A stretch of DNA of 64,000 bases from UBA3937 sp050951585 (GCA_050951585.1 JBMNJI010000002.1:1-64000); one strand, 5' to 3'; counted from the stretch's first letter, positions 51,811 through 60,361 are shown. Notes: generated by a model not told the origin, from the sequence alone. Program-made: numbers and translations.

Positions 51811-53514
51811 TTAGAACCCGCCGCCGCCAAACTGCTGCGATAACCAAAGACTCTGCTCATTCATCATCTGAATGGCTTTTTCCATGGCCGTAAATTGTCG
51901 CCAGTAACGGTCTTCCCGCTGGAGCAAAATATCCTCTAAACGCTTAATCTTATCCGTAAAATCGCCGATCCACTTGTCGATTTTACTGATACTCCCATGC
52001 TCCACCACAAAGTCCAGTAAAATGTTGGAGCTGACATTACGGTGAAGATCGCCGTCACTGCCCGGCCCCGCTTTATGAATCACATCCTTCATGCCGGCAA
52101 TCAGATTATCGTATAAACGGGTGATAATCCCGCTCTGACTCCTCTTTTCACGAATCTGTTCCGGTGTCAGGCTACTTTCATTCTTTAACGCTAAACTGTC
52201 ATCCGGTTTCTTGAATAATAGCTCCAAGACCCCCTCCGGATCCTTATTAATCGCCTCCGTTAACTTCGCGGTGTTTATTTGTAGCTTCCCACCGCGTGAG
52301 CCCCGGGCATAACTTTCCGTGGTAATCCCAAGCTCCGTCAGATGCGCGAAAGAACCTACCACGCCGGAAACTTCCTCGTACAAACCCACCCGCACCGTAT
52401 TCAGGGTCCGGACCAGGATTTCATCGTTCCGCAGTAACCCGCTTTTCGCCTTTTCCTCCCATTGCTCTTCCTGCTTTTCGGATAACTGATCCCTTTGCTC
52501 ATCAGTCAGCGGGCGGTAATCCTTATACCGCTCTTCGCCTAATTCGCCGTTGATTTTGTCAATGAAGGCATTGTATTTCTCTACAAAATCACTGACCTTC
52601 GCGATGATTCCTTCCACATTCGTCGCTACTTCCAGCGTCGCCGCTCCGGTGGCTTTTAAAGTAATATTGACATTATTCAACATAAAGTTATTCGAGCTTT
52701 GGGTTATTCCTTTCGCCGCCCCAAAGTCTAAAAGGGCATCCTTCCCGCTGTAGACGGCGGCATCAGCCACGTCATGTGACACACCCGCATCATCCAGATA
52801 CTGCAGGTTAAGTATATTCTCACTGCCGGTAAGAAATTTACGTCCATCCGTCAAAACACTCTCATCGGTAATTTGCAGTGTATTGTTACTGCCCGTATTT
52901 TTCGTCTGCAGAAAGAAGCGGTCGAGCTGGGCGTCATACATGGCCGTAACCCCGATATTGGCGGCATTAATCTCCTTAACCAGATCGTTGATGGTGACAT
53001 TGCTTAAATCCTCTTTCTCTTTATAGATGGTAAGCTCACCCAAATTTGTGGTGATCGTAAAATTAAGTATATCCGTCTCCGCATTCAACCCGAACTGCGT
53101 CGCCAGATTATCCTTTGCGCCTGTAGAAATAGCGGAACCGCTTGCCGCCGACCAGTTCGAAGCTAATTGATGCACCTGTAATTGATACGAACCGGCTACC
53201 GCTTCGGCACTTGCCTGTACCGAAGCAATCCCCCCATTGGATAGAGTGGCTGCTTTGACCCAATCCAGGCTACTCACCCCGGAGGATAGTAAAGTACCGG
53301 AAGAAGTAGTCCGCGTTAACCCTAACTCCTTCTTCGAGTCCAGAATAAAGTTGGCAAACACCCGATTGACCTCCTGGTAAGCCTCTTGCTGCCAGGAAGC
53401 AAGGGTGCGCTCCTGATACACTTTGTCCACTTTCGTCCGCTCAGCCCTGATCAGATCACTGACCAGCTGATCAATATCCATTCCTGAGGCCAGTCCGCCA
53501 ATGCGCATATTCAT
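51811..53514 (-). CDS. fliD: Flagellar filament cap protein FliD
   Basis: Cap protein (HAP2) that promotes flagellin assembly at the filament tip. The 567-residue protein begins MNMRIGGLASGMDIDQLVSD, the standard N-terminal signature, has a FliD N domain (about 10-110) and C-terminal domain with the Lys/Glu-rich coiled helix ending EKAIQMMNEQSLWLSQQFGG. Reading frame intact. ATG at 53514 with GGAGG nine bases upstream. Follows flaG. Confidence 0.94.
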   Translation of the reverse strand: MNMRIGGLASGMDIDQLVSDLIRAERTKVDKVYQERTLASWQQEAYQEVNRVFANFILDSKKELGLTRTTSSGTLLSSGVSSLDWVKAATLSNGGIASVQASAEAVAGSYQLQVHQLASNWSAASGSAISTGAKDNLATQFGLNAETDILNFTITTNLGELTIYKEKEDLSNVTINDLVKEINAANIGVTAMYDAQLDRFFLQTKNTGSNNTLQITDESVLTDGRKFLTGSENILNLQYLDDAGVSHDVADAAVYSGKDALLDFGAAKGITQSSNNFMLNNVNITLKATGAATLEVATNVEGIIAKVSDFVEKYNAFIDKINGELGEERYKDYRPLTDEQRDQLSEKQEEQWEEKAKSGLLRNDEILVRTLNTVRVGLYEEVSGVVGSFAHLTELGITTESYARGSRGGKLQINTAKLTEAINKDPEGVLELLFKKPDDSLALKNESSLTPEQIREKRSQSGIITRLYDNLIAGMKDVIHKAGPGSDGDLHRNVSSNILLDFVVEHGSISKIDKWIGDFTDKIKRLEDILLQREDRYWRQFTAMEKAIQMMNEQSLWLSQQFGGGGF

Positions 53515-53537
53515 ACGACAGCACCTCCTGCTTAAAG

Positions 53538-53909
53538 CTAAGCTTTTTCATCCACCAGAATGCCGGCAAGCTCCATCATCTTCGCCACCATATCCAGAAT
53601 CTTCTCCGGCGGAATCTCCCGGATCACTTCATCATTTTTATAAATCTTCACCATAATCTGACGTGTTTGCTCATGAATCGAGAACTCTACCCGCGAATCA
53701 TATAACAGTAGTTTTTGATTAGCCTTTTCTATGGCTTCAATTACTTCCGCTTCCGAGATTTCTTTTTTCTGTGTATTCCGGTCAGGTTTAATGGCAACCG
53801 CACAATCTTGAGCTTGCGGCTCCCTTTTGAGAGGTAAAATCGACTCCGGGGAAGGCTGTTTTACTACAGCCGTAACCGGGTTCATACTAATACCTTCAAC
53901 CCGCATCAT
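53538..53909 (-). CDS. flaG: Flagellar protein FlaG
   Basis: A 123-residue protein of the FlaG family, which influences filament length. The conserved C-terminal domain is present: LLLYDSRVEFSIHEQTRQIM, VKIYKND EVIREIPPEK and ILDMVAKMMELAG. The N-terminal 45 residues are variable. Start uncertain between 53909 and 53885. Behind a sigma-D-like promoter and upstream of fliD, the Bacillus order. Confidence 0.9.
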   Translation of the reverse strand: MMRVEGISMNPVTAVVKQPSPESILPLKREPQAQDCAVAIKPDRNTQKKEISEAEVIEAIEKANQKLLLYDSRVEFSIHEQTRQIMVKIYKNDEVIREIPPEKILDMVAKMMELAGILVDEKA

Positions 53910-53943
53910 TATCCCTACTTTCCTCTATAATATTCTAACATAT

Positions 53944-53971
53944 ATATCGGATAAAAAGTGCGAAAAGTTTA
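53944..53971 (-). promoter_or_regulatory. Sigma-D promoter of the flaG-fliD-fliS unit
   Basis: TAAA (53968-53971), a 16-base spacer and TCCGATAT (53944-53951) on the minus strand, close to the sigma-D/sigma-28 consensus TAAA-N15-GCCGATAA, about 35 bases upstream of the flaG start. Confidence 0.8.
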
Positions 53972-53992
53972 GACCTTTCGCGAAGGGAAGTT

Positions 53993-54023
53993 AAAACGGG
54001 TCAGGAATTTCCCAACCCGTTTT
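53993..54023 (-). terminator. Terminator after flagellin
   Basis: AAAACGGG / CCCGTTTT stem with a 15-base loop, right arm ending in TTTT, about 30 bases past the flagellin stop. Confidence 0.8.
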
Positions 54024-54051
54024 AAACAATGCCAAATAAACCTTTCCTTTA

Positions 54052-55184
54052 CTATCTGAGTAATTGCAGGATGCCCTGCGGAGCCTGGTTGGCCTGAGCC
54101 AGCATAGCCGTCGCAGCCTGTTGCAGGATGTTGTTCTTGGTGAACTCCATCATTTCTTTGGCCATGTCTACGTCACGGATACGGGATTCAGCAGCCTGGA
54201 GGTTCTCACTGGAGGTATCCAGGTTGGCGATGGTGTGCTCGAGCCTGTTCTGATAAGCACCTAATTTGGCCCGTTCTTGCGATACTTTCGTCAGAGCTGC
54301 ATCAATAGCGCTAACCTATCTGCGAAGGATTGTGTCTGCTTCAGTAACATCTAATCGCATCTATTTTGAGACCAGCAGTACCCAACTGATTTGCCTGCAT
54401 ATCGTCGATAGAAACATCCAGATCTTGACCGCTGTTAGCCCCGATTTGGAAGGAGATACCACTGGCTGTTACATCAAAAGTGTTGTTTGTAGCTAATACT
54501 TCACTGCCGGGCAGTTCCGACCTTTTCAATAACTACGCCGATTTTATCAAAGTATATTCTCGTTCCGTCTGCTATAGCAGTCATGTCGGCAACTTTAACC
54601 GTTTGAGATAATGCACCGCCGGCAGTAGTAAGTGTTACGTATCCTCAGCAGCAGTAGCCGTGTCAACGTTATATCCGTCCCAACTGCGCCCCTGTAACAT
54701 CAACAATTTTAAATGATGCTGTATCCCATCCGTCTAACTGACCAACATCTACGTAGTTGCACCTAAAGTACCGTCAAGTAATTTCTGTCCGTTAAATTCT
54801 GTTCTGTTCGCAATGTCTGTAATTTCTGTCCGCAAGTTCGGCAATTTCTGCCTGAATCTTCGCTTTATCCTCTGCTGTATTGGTGCCGTTGTTGGCCTGA
54901 ACAGCCAATTCCCTGATTCTTTGCAGAATGGAGTGAACTTCGTTCAGGGCACCTTCTGCCGTCTGGATCATGCTGATGCCGTCCTGCGCATTTCTGGAAG
55001 CCTGGTTTAAACCTCTGATCTGGGATCTCATTTTTTCGGAGATCGCTAACCCTGCTGCGTCGTCACCGGCCTTGTTGATCTTTAAACCTGAGGATAATTT
55101 CTCCATGGATTTGGAAGCATTCGTATTGGCTGCCCCTAACTGACGATAAGTGTTCATCGCCATAATGTTGTTGTTAATTCTCAT
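54052..55184 (-). pseudogene. hag: Flagellin, frame disrupted at several sites
   Basis: Both flagellin ends are well preserved. The N-terminus reads MRINNNIMAMNTYRQLG ... KLSSGLKINKAGDDAAGLAI, and the C-terminus reads RAKLGAYQNRLEHTIANLDT then ESRIRDVDMAKEMM and ends QAPQGILQLLR at a TAG (54052-54054). Between them the frame shifts near 54827, 54752, 54678, 54638, 54510 and 54350, and an in-frame TAG occurs near 54316. Each fragment, read in its own frame, still gives flagellin-like sequence, so the lesions are recent or are read/assembly errors. A leader with sigma-D promoter and CsrA-type sites is intact. Confidence 0.85.
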
Positions 55185-55192
55185 GATTCTTT

Positions 55193-55232
55193 CCTCCTTG
55201 AATTTTTATTTTTTCTTCATCCTTGAAGAAAA
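55193..55232 (-). promoter_or_regulatory. CsrA-type sites in the flagellin leader
   Basis: On the minus strand a perfect eight-base stem (TTTTCTTC / GAAGAAAA, 55211-55232) exposes AAGGAT in its loop, and the ribosome site TTCAAGGAGG (55193-55200) repeats the AAGGA core. This matches the two-site arrangement by which CsrA blocks flagellin translation in Bacillus, one site covering the Shine-Dalgarno and one upstream in a hairpin. Confidence 0.8.
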
Positions 55233-55279
55233 GTCCAAAATCATCCGGGGCCCACGGATAATTTTTTCCTTCATTATCT

Positions 55280-55308
55280 ATATCGAACTATGTTCCCAAA
55301 AAGTTTAG
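55280..55308 (-). promoter_or_regulatory. Sigma-D promoter of flagellin
   Basis: CTAAA (TAAA at 55304-55307), a 16-base spacer and TTCGATAT (55280-55287) on the minus strand, matching sigma-D with five of eight at -10. It lies about 100 bases before the flagellin start. Confidence 0.75.
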
Positions 55309-55338
55309 CACTTTTTTACGATTTTGTGAAATAATATT

Positions 55339-55590
55339 TTACTTTTTTTCGTCATCCCCGGCGAAAAGCTCTTTGACCTCTGCTTTTATGAGTTCTACCT
55401 GCACCGTCTGCCGGGCGGCTTTAATATTTTCTTCCTGAATAGCGGTAAAGATCTCCTTGCGGTAAACAGCGCAATCCCGGGGAGCATTCACCCCGAGACG
55501 GACCTGGGTCGGGGTAATCTCGAGCACAACTACTTCGATGTCTTCCCCGAGCATAATGCTTTCATCTTTTTTTCTGGTTAGTACGAGCAT
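55339..55590 (-). CDS. csrA: Translational regulator CsrA
   Basis: Small dimeric RNA-binding protein that represses flagellin translation until it is sequestered by FliW. The 83-residue protein begins MLVLTRKKDESIMLG and has the conserved VRLGVNAPRDCAVYRKEI region. ATG at 55590 has GAGGAGG nine bases upstream and lies inside the 3' end of fliW, 29 bases of overlap. Sits directly upstream of its likely target, flagellin. Confidence 0.96.
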   Translation of the reverse strand: MLVLTRKKDESIMLGEDIEVVVLEITPTQVRLGVNAPRDCAVYRKEIFTAIQEENIKAARQTVQVELIKAEVKELFAGDDEKK

Positions 55591-56125
55591 GACCACATTC
55601 CTCCTCACCGCTGCTTTTCCGCGCGCCCGTCCGGTTTTTTGCCATCTGCCGGGCTGAAGTCTTCTGCTGAGTCTGCCGTGCTTTTTGCGTTTTAGCCAAT
55701 TCCTCGATGATCAGATGCTTGGTGAAATACCTTTTATCCTGCAATACAACCTGTTTCCCTTTTCTCTGCCGGATATTAATAATTACCGGGGCGAGGAGGT
55801 TGGCCGTCATCTGCTTAATATCCTCCGGCACTACCACAATCGCCAGGACGACTACGTCCTCCGGCTTTTCGATTTCCAGCTCTTCCGCGTCCTGGGGCAA
55901 AAGCTCAAAATCGTAATCGGGTTTAAAGGTAAAAGGGTTTATCACGACAAAAAGTATTTCCGGATCATCCACCGACTGCAGCCACCAGAGGGGATTGTTT
56001 TCGTCCTCATTATCAATGATAAAAAACCGCTTCATTCCTTCAAAAGCAATGATCCCATGCTCAAAAGTAATAATTTTTTCCTCCGCAAATTCTATTCGGC
56101 CAAAATATTTGCTTTGCAGAATCAT
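55562..56125 (-). CDS. fliW: Flagellar assembly factor FliW
   Basis: Binds flagellin or CsrA and so couples flagellin export to its translation. The 187-residue product contains LQSKYFGRIEFAEEKIITFE, FVVINPFTFKPDYDFELL, DVVVLAIVVVPEDI and TANLLAPVIINIRQRKGKQV, all typical. It has a longer than usual basic C-terminal tail (KARQTQQKTSARQMAKNRTG onward) whose last part overlaps csrA. The Met at 56125 fits the family start with GAGGG upstream; 56149 is an alternative. Confidence 0.92.
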   Translation of the reverse strand: MILQSKYFGRIEFAEEKIITFEHGIIAFEGMKRFFIIDNEDENNPLWWLQSVDDPEILFVVINPFTFKPDYDFELLPQDAEELEIEKPEDVVVLAIVVVPEDIKQMTANLLAPVIINIRQRKGKQVVLQDKRYFTKHLIIEELAKTQKARQTQQKTSARQMAKNRTGARKSSGEEECGHARTNQKKR

Positions 56126-56294
56126 CTCGGCAATCCCTCTTTCCTTCATCTTTCTTTTTCATTTGATTTTTAATTTCCTGTCATCTTGCCAGATGCACCT
56201 TTTCTCCACTTACTTAATTCTTTATATCTTTTTTATTTTCCTCTAATTTGTTAATTATTTTCTTTTTTATACTGTTTTATTTGTCACAGCACAG

Positions 56295-56350
56295 CAAAAA
56301 ACCACCGCCTTAACCCTTCATTAATTACTTCGGTAAGGGATAAGCGGCGG
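56295..56350 (-). terminator. Terminator after the DUF6470 gene
   Basis: Imperfect stem (GCCGCTTATCCCTTAC / GAAGGGTTAAGGCGG) followed by TTTTTTG on the minus strand, directly after the stop at 56354. It separates the flgM-to-flgL group from fliW-csrA. Confidence 0.75.
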
Positions 56351-56353
56351 AGT

Positions 56354-56908
56354 TTACGCTTTCCGGTCTACATAGCGGATCTCCACGCCCCCACGCTGTT
56401 CCAGATAGAATTTTACGGCCCCGGGGTGAAATTTATAGCGGGGATACTCCCGCTGATATTCGCACCGGCCTTGAATCACCTGCCAGTCTATTTGTAAATC
56501 CCCGATTACCTCGATCTGCGGCCGGCTTTGCGGAATCATCGTAAAGGTCCAGTCAGCAGCTCTGGCCTGCTCCATCCTCGCCAGCGCTATCTCGGCGACC
56601 GCATCGGAGGGTTTATCAATCCGGGCGAGGCGGTCCCCTTCCTGGGCGGTCCTCCCCACGTACTCCAAAACACTTTGCCGGGCAATTTCAGCCACCTCGG
56701 CCGTGAGTTCAACCGGGTTTTTGAGCCCGCATTCCTTAAAACAAGCGGACTGGTCAATCAGAACACGTGGCAGTGTCCGGTCAATGACCAGTTCTGTTTT
56801 TTGGGACTCGCGCTTAAATTGTCCGCTCGGGTGGCTCATTTCGAGAAACGCCCGGGTGGTCTGAATCCCCAGTTTGGACCAGGTTGTTCTGATTTCCAGC
56901 GACATCAT
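56354..56908 (-). CDS. DUF6470 family protein (YviE-like)
   Basis: A 184-residue protein of unknown function found in Firmicute flagellar clusters between flgL and fliW. It resembles B. subtilis YviE (position, length, and segments such as LEIRTTWSKLGIQTTRAFLE and QARAADWTFTMIPQSRPQIE). No signal peptide or catalytic motif is evident. Reading frame intact. Confidence 0.82.
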   Translation of the reverse strand: MMSLEIRTTWSKLGIQTTRAFLEMSHPSGQFKRESQKTELVIDRTLPRVLIDQSACFKECGLKNPVELTAEVAEIARQSVLEYVGRTAQEGDRLARIDKPSDAVAEIALARMEQARAADWTFTMIPQSRPQIEVIGDLQIDWQVIQGRCEYQREYPRYKFHPGAVKFYLEQRGGVEIRYVDRKA

Positions 56909-56987
56909 CTCACCCCCTACCCTATCCTCCGGACAAGACTAACACCAATGTGCATTAAAGCCGGTCGGTGGAAAGAATTAGACGGTA

Positions 56988-57860
56988 TTATCTTAGATAG
57001 TCTACCAGGGTCGGCATGATGATCCGCGCCCCAACCGACAAGGAAGCCTGATAAACATTTTCCGCATTCTTTAATTCCATAATCAACTTGGCCGGATCAA
57101 CCCCGTCAATCTCCGCCTGTAAATTGCTGTAATTGACCTCCTGTTCTTCAAGACGGGCGATAGTCATTTCCAGCCGGTTAATACTGGCCCCTACTTTGGC
57201 CCGACAGGCCAAAACCTGATCAATCCCCTGCTGAAGAGCACTTATGTCGGTACTACCTAAAGATTCGGCATCACCGGTCTCAAGATGCGTAGCAACATTC
57301 TGCAAGGTCCCGATTAAATCCGCCTGCACAAAGACCTCTTCCGCCGTCAGATTAATGGGGATGGTGACCCCTATACTCACCTCATACATAATGCTTTGCT
57401 GGTTATGTTGCCAGGTTCCGTTGTTATAGGGCATATTTTTGGTATTGGTTCCCCCGAAAATATAGCGGTCATTGTGAATGGTGTTGGCAATAACGCCAAC
57501 CTCCTCCACTATTTGCTCAATTTCGGCTTTGACCGCTGCCTGGTCTTCGGGAGCCAATACGCCGTTCGCTGCCTGGACGGTTAATTCATAAGCCCGGCGC
57601 AGCGCCACCGTCAAACCGTCCAACGCCTCATCGGTGGTGCTTAACCAGCTTTTCGCCTCCTGCGCATTATCCTGAAACGCCTTATTTTCCCTGAGGCGGG
57701 AAGCCAAATGCATACTTTCCACAATCCCGGTCGGATCCTGAGACGGCCTGCTGATCCGCTTTCCGGTCGCAAGCTGATTCTGGATTTTCTCCATATTGAA
57801 AATGTTTCTGGAAAGATTGTTTTTTAAATTATTCACCAGAACATTATTGGTAATTCGCAT
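56988..57860 (-). CDS. flgL: Flagellar hook-associated protein FlgL
   Basis: Hook-filament junction protein HAP3. The 290-residue product begins MRITNNVLVNNLKNNLSRNI and has the flagellin-like helix KIQNQLATGKRISRPSQDP and the C-terminal ENVYQASLSVGARIIMPTLV. The frame is intact, in contrast to the neighbouring flgK. 12 bases separate it from flgK. Confidence 0.95.
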   Translation of the reverse strand: MRITNNVLVNNLKNNLSRNIFNMEKIQNQLATGKRISRPSQDPTGIVESMHLASRLRENKAFQDNAQEAKSWLSTTDEALDGLTVALRRAYELTVQAANGVLAPEDQAAVKAEIEQIVEEVGVIANTIHNDRYIFGGTNTKNMPYNNGTWQHNQQSIMYEVSIGVTIPINLTAEEVFVQADLIGTLQNVATHLETGDAESLGSTDISALQQGIDQVLACRAKVGASINRLEMTIARLEEQEVNYSNLQAEIDGVDPAKLIMELKNAENVYQASLSVGARIIMPTLVDYLR

Positions 57861-57872
57861 TATTCTTCCCTC

Positions 57873-59310
57873 CTATCGCCCGACCATGCCTAATTTGTTC
57901 ACCAGGACGTCCATCATTTCATCCATCACGTTAATGACCCGCGCCGCCGCCGTATAAGCGTGCTGATATCTAATCATATTGGTCATTTCCTCGTCAAGGG
58001 AAACGCCGGAGATGGCATCCCGCCGGTTGTTCAACTGTTCAATGATGTAGGTCTTGTTTTCCAGCATCTGGCTGGTTTCCTGCCCCTGCACCCCCAAGCT
58101 GACCGATTAACGACGTATAGTAATCATCAAAGGAAGCCGTACCGCCATTGAGGGTTAATTTATTCTTTAATTGGGCAATCGCGGTGGCATTGGTATTATC
58201 ACCGTCAAAAACATCCGGATCATCTGTCCCCGCTGTGGCAATGAGATTAACATCGGCCTCAATGTCCGGATTAACCCGGATATTTCCCGCACTAAAATCA
58301 GTGGATAAATCGGAAATGACAAAAAAGTCACGTCCGGTGCTTTTATCCAGGGCGAATCCCGCCCGGTGCAAGGTATTAACCTCTTCCGCAATGGTCCTCG
58401 CCAGGGTGGAAATCTTCTCCCGATAACTGGGAATCACCTCATCCCGCATATCCATGTAGCCCTTTAAGGCCCCGCCAAATAAATTTACCGGCCCCTGGGG
58501 GACATTTTTGGTGGGTTCATACCATTCCAGCGTGGCCGTTTCCGGACGAAGGGGATCCTTATTGATAAAGCGGATTTCCCCTAAGACTGACCGGGAAACC
58601 AGAATTTTCCCTCCGACAGTGATGTTTACCGCGCCAAACTCATCTTCTACCACATCGATGGCGATATTCTTCGCCAGCTCTTCGACCAGCGCATCACGTT
58701 TATCGCGCAAATCATTGGCGGTTTTCACCCCGCCACTTTCCGCCTTAATGATCTGGATATTAAGATCACGGATCTGACGGGCCTGCGTATTGATTTCCTC
58801 AACCTTTAAGCTGATTCCTTTGTTAATATCCATCTGCAGTTCCACAAACTGCGCATCCATGTGATTAAAAGTATTCGCCAGGGTAACCCCTCTTTGCATC
58901 ACATTGGTTCGGGCGGACGGGCTTTCCGGATTACGGGAAAGGGTCTGCCAGGATTCCCAGTACTGATCAAGCACTGAACGCAGGCTGGATTCAGATGGCT
59001 CATTAAAGATCACTTCCAGCTTGCTGATGAGATTGTCCCGGGTTTCCCATTCACCCAAAGCTTTATTCTCCGTACGCATCTGAATATCCAGAAATTCGTC
59101 CCTGATCCGTCGGAAATCGGTAATCGTCACGCCTGTGCCGATAAAACCGTTGATAACCTCTTCCGCGGGACTGGCTTCCATTACCACACCCTGCCGGGTA
59201 TAGCCGGGGGTATTGGCATTGGCAATATTATGGCTTGTGACATCTAAAGCCCTCTGCTGGGCGGCTAAAGCCCTGTACCCTATGCTGAGGCCAAAAAATG
59301 TAGACCGCAT
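57873..59310 (-). pseudogene. flgK: Flagellar hook-associated protein FlgK with one +1 frameshift
   Basis: Junction protein HAP1. From the start at 59310 the frame encodes MRSTFFGLSIGYRALAAQQR ... NIANANTPGYTRQGVVMEAS through DYYTSLIGQLG, then a run of five G (plus-strand C at 58091-58095) instead of the expected four breaks the frame. The rest continues in the +1 frame: GVQGQETSQMLENKTYIIEQ ... YQHAYTAAARVINVMDEMM to the stop at 57873. The complete sequence otherwise looks normal, so a single homopolymer change (lesion or read error) is the only defect. Confidence 0.85.
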
Positions 59311-59348
59311 TCTATCATCACTCCCTATCCTCGAACCCCAAATATTGA

Positions 59349-59370
59349 ATCTTGAATCTATCTTGAATCT
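59349..59370. repeat. Perfect 11-bp tandem duplication in the flgK-flgN spacer
   Basis: ATCTTGAATCT is repeated exactly at 59349-59359 and 59360-59370, preceded by a partial third copy. It lies in the 93-bp gap after flgN and before flgK. Confidence 0.9.
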
Positions 59371-59403
59371 ATGCTCATTATTTTCTAACCTTGAACCTGG
59401 AAG

Positions 59404-59903
59404 CTACACCTTCTTATCCAGAAAATTAGTCAGACTTTCCACCTTTACCTCTTTATCGGCATTATAAAGGGGCTTCGATTGCTGACTCAAAACATCCACG
59501 GTAAAATTAACAAATTGAATCGACTGCTCCAGCAACTGGGTATTTTCCTGATTAAATCTCCGCAAATCTTTCAGACACGCGGAAAGATTCCCATGGACCC
59601 TCTCCAGCAAAGAGCGGGACGGTTCATCAACACGCGGCAGAAAATTCAGCCAGCGTCGACTCCGGTCCCACGCCATAATCTTGCGCTAAAGCAGTAAAAC
59701 AATGCTCTCGTTTTTCTTCTAATTTGCCGGCCTGTAAGACCAGCCCTTCTTCCTGAACGGTAATCTCCTGCCAAAGCGGCAATATCCCCTTTGATTAAGA
59801 TCTTCTGCTTCTGCCGGGCTAACTCCAGCAACTCCTCATAAATCTTCTCCTGTTCCTCTAAAATACTGATTAATGTCTCGACTGCGTCTTTTCTGGCTTC
59901 CAT
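59404..59903 (-). pseudogene. flgN: FlgN-like chaperone with two +1 frameshifts
   Basis: Export chaperone for FlgK/FlgL, all-helical. The frame from 59903 encodes MEARKDAVETLISILEEQEK IYEELLELARQKQKILIKGD IAALA, is shifted near 59768 (an extra G), continues as EITVQEEGLVLQAGKLEEKR then EHCFTALAQDYGVGPEST, and shifts again near 59642 (an extra T in TTTT) before VDEPSRSLLERVHGNLS to the stop at 59404. Removing two single bases restores one frame throughout, so either recent lesions or read errors. Confidence 0.7.
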
Positions 59904-59926
59904 TTTTTCACCCCTTCAAACTATTT

Positions 59927-60221
59927 TCATCCTTTGAATTCGGTGAGATCCCAGATTTTTTCCACCAGCTCTTCATTCTTCACCGCATAACTGCCCACCT
60001 TAATCGCAGCTCTTTAATTCCTCCAGCTTTTTCTCCTGCGCCTCGGAGGTTTCCGGTAACTGTTGCAGGGCTTTAAAGGCTGTGCCGTAGAACCTTGCTT
60101 CACTGGAGATATTTACGGCATCATATTTGGCCGCTTCATTGCCCTTCTCCACGGCCTTTCCTTTGTTTTGCTGATTATATGCTTTTGTGATTCCCGAAAC
60201 AGGCTGATTGGTGACCCGCAT
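59927..60221 (-). pseudogene. flgM: Anti-sigma factor FlgM with one +1 frameshift
   Basis: Inhibitor of sigma-D until the hook is complete. From the Met at 60221 the product reads MRVTNQPVSGITKAYNQQNK ... NISSEARFYGTAFKALQQLP ETSEAQEKKLEELK, then the frame breaks near 60010 (one extra base). The +1 frame continues as AIKVGSYAVKNEELVEKIWD to a stop at 59927. The C-terminal sigma-binding helix is therefore lost unless the frame is corrected. Confidence 0.75.
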
Positions 60222-60269
60222 CATCCTCACCTCATCCCCTCTCACTGAATAAAAATATACCTATCATTT

Positions 60270-60297
60270 ATATCGGATAGGTATAACATTTTATTAA
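60270..60297 (-). promoter_or_regulatory. Sigma-D-like promoter of flgM with an inverted repeat
   Basis: TCCGATAT (60270-60277) has a TTAA or TAAT -35 at 15-16 bases (60293-60297 region). The -10 is flanked by TACCTATC / GATAGGTA, a perfect inverted repeat. Confidence 0.6.
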
Positions 60298-60339
60298 TAG
60301 CTTATTTCGGCCGTTCTCGGCCCTCTGGGGCTATTTGTG

Positions 60340-60361
60340 CTCGTTTTTCTCTCGTTTTTCT
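60340..60361. repeat. Perfect 11-bp tandem duplication in the yvyF-flgM spacer
   Basis: CTCGTTTTTCT occurs twice back to back (60340-60350, 60351-60361), about 85 bases after the yvyF stop. A GCGGA/TCCGC palindrome lies nearby (around 60420-60436). No gene is seen in the 226-bp gap. Confidence 0.9.

Noticed and set aside
54052..55184. Programmed frameshifting as an explanation for flagellin
   Set aside because: Too many shifts, at different non-slippery contexts, with an extra stop; no precedent pattern such as the RF2 site is seen.
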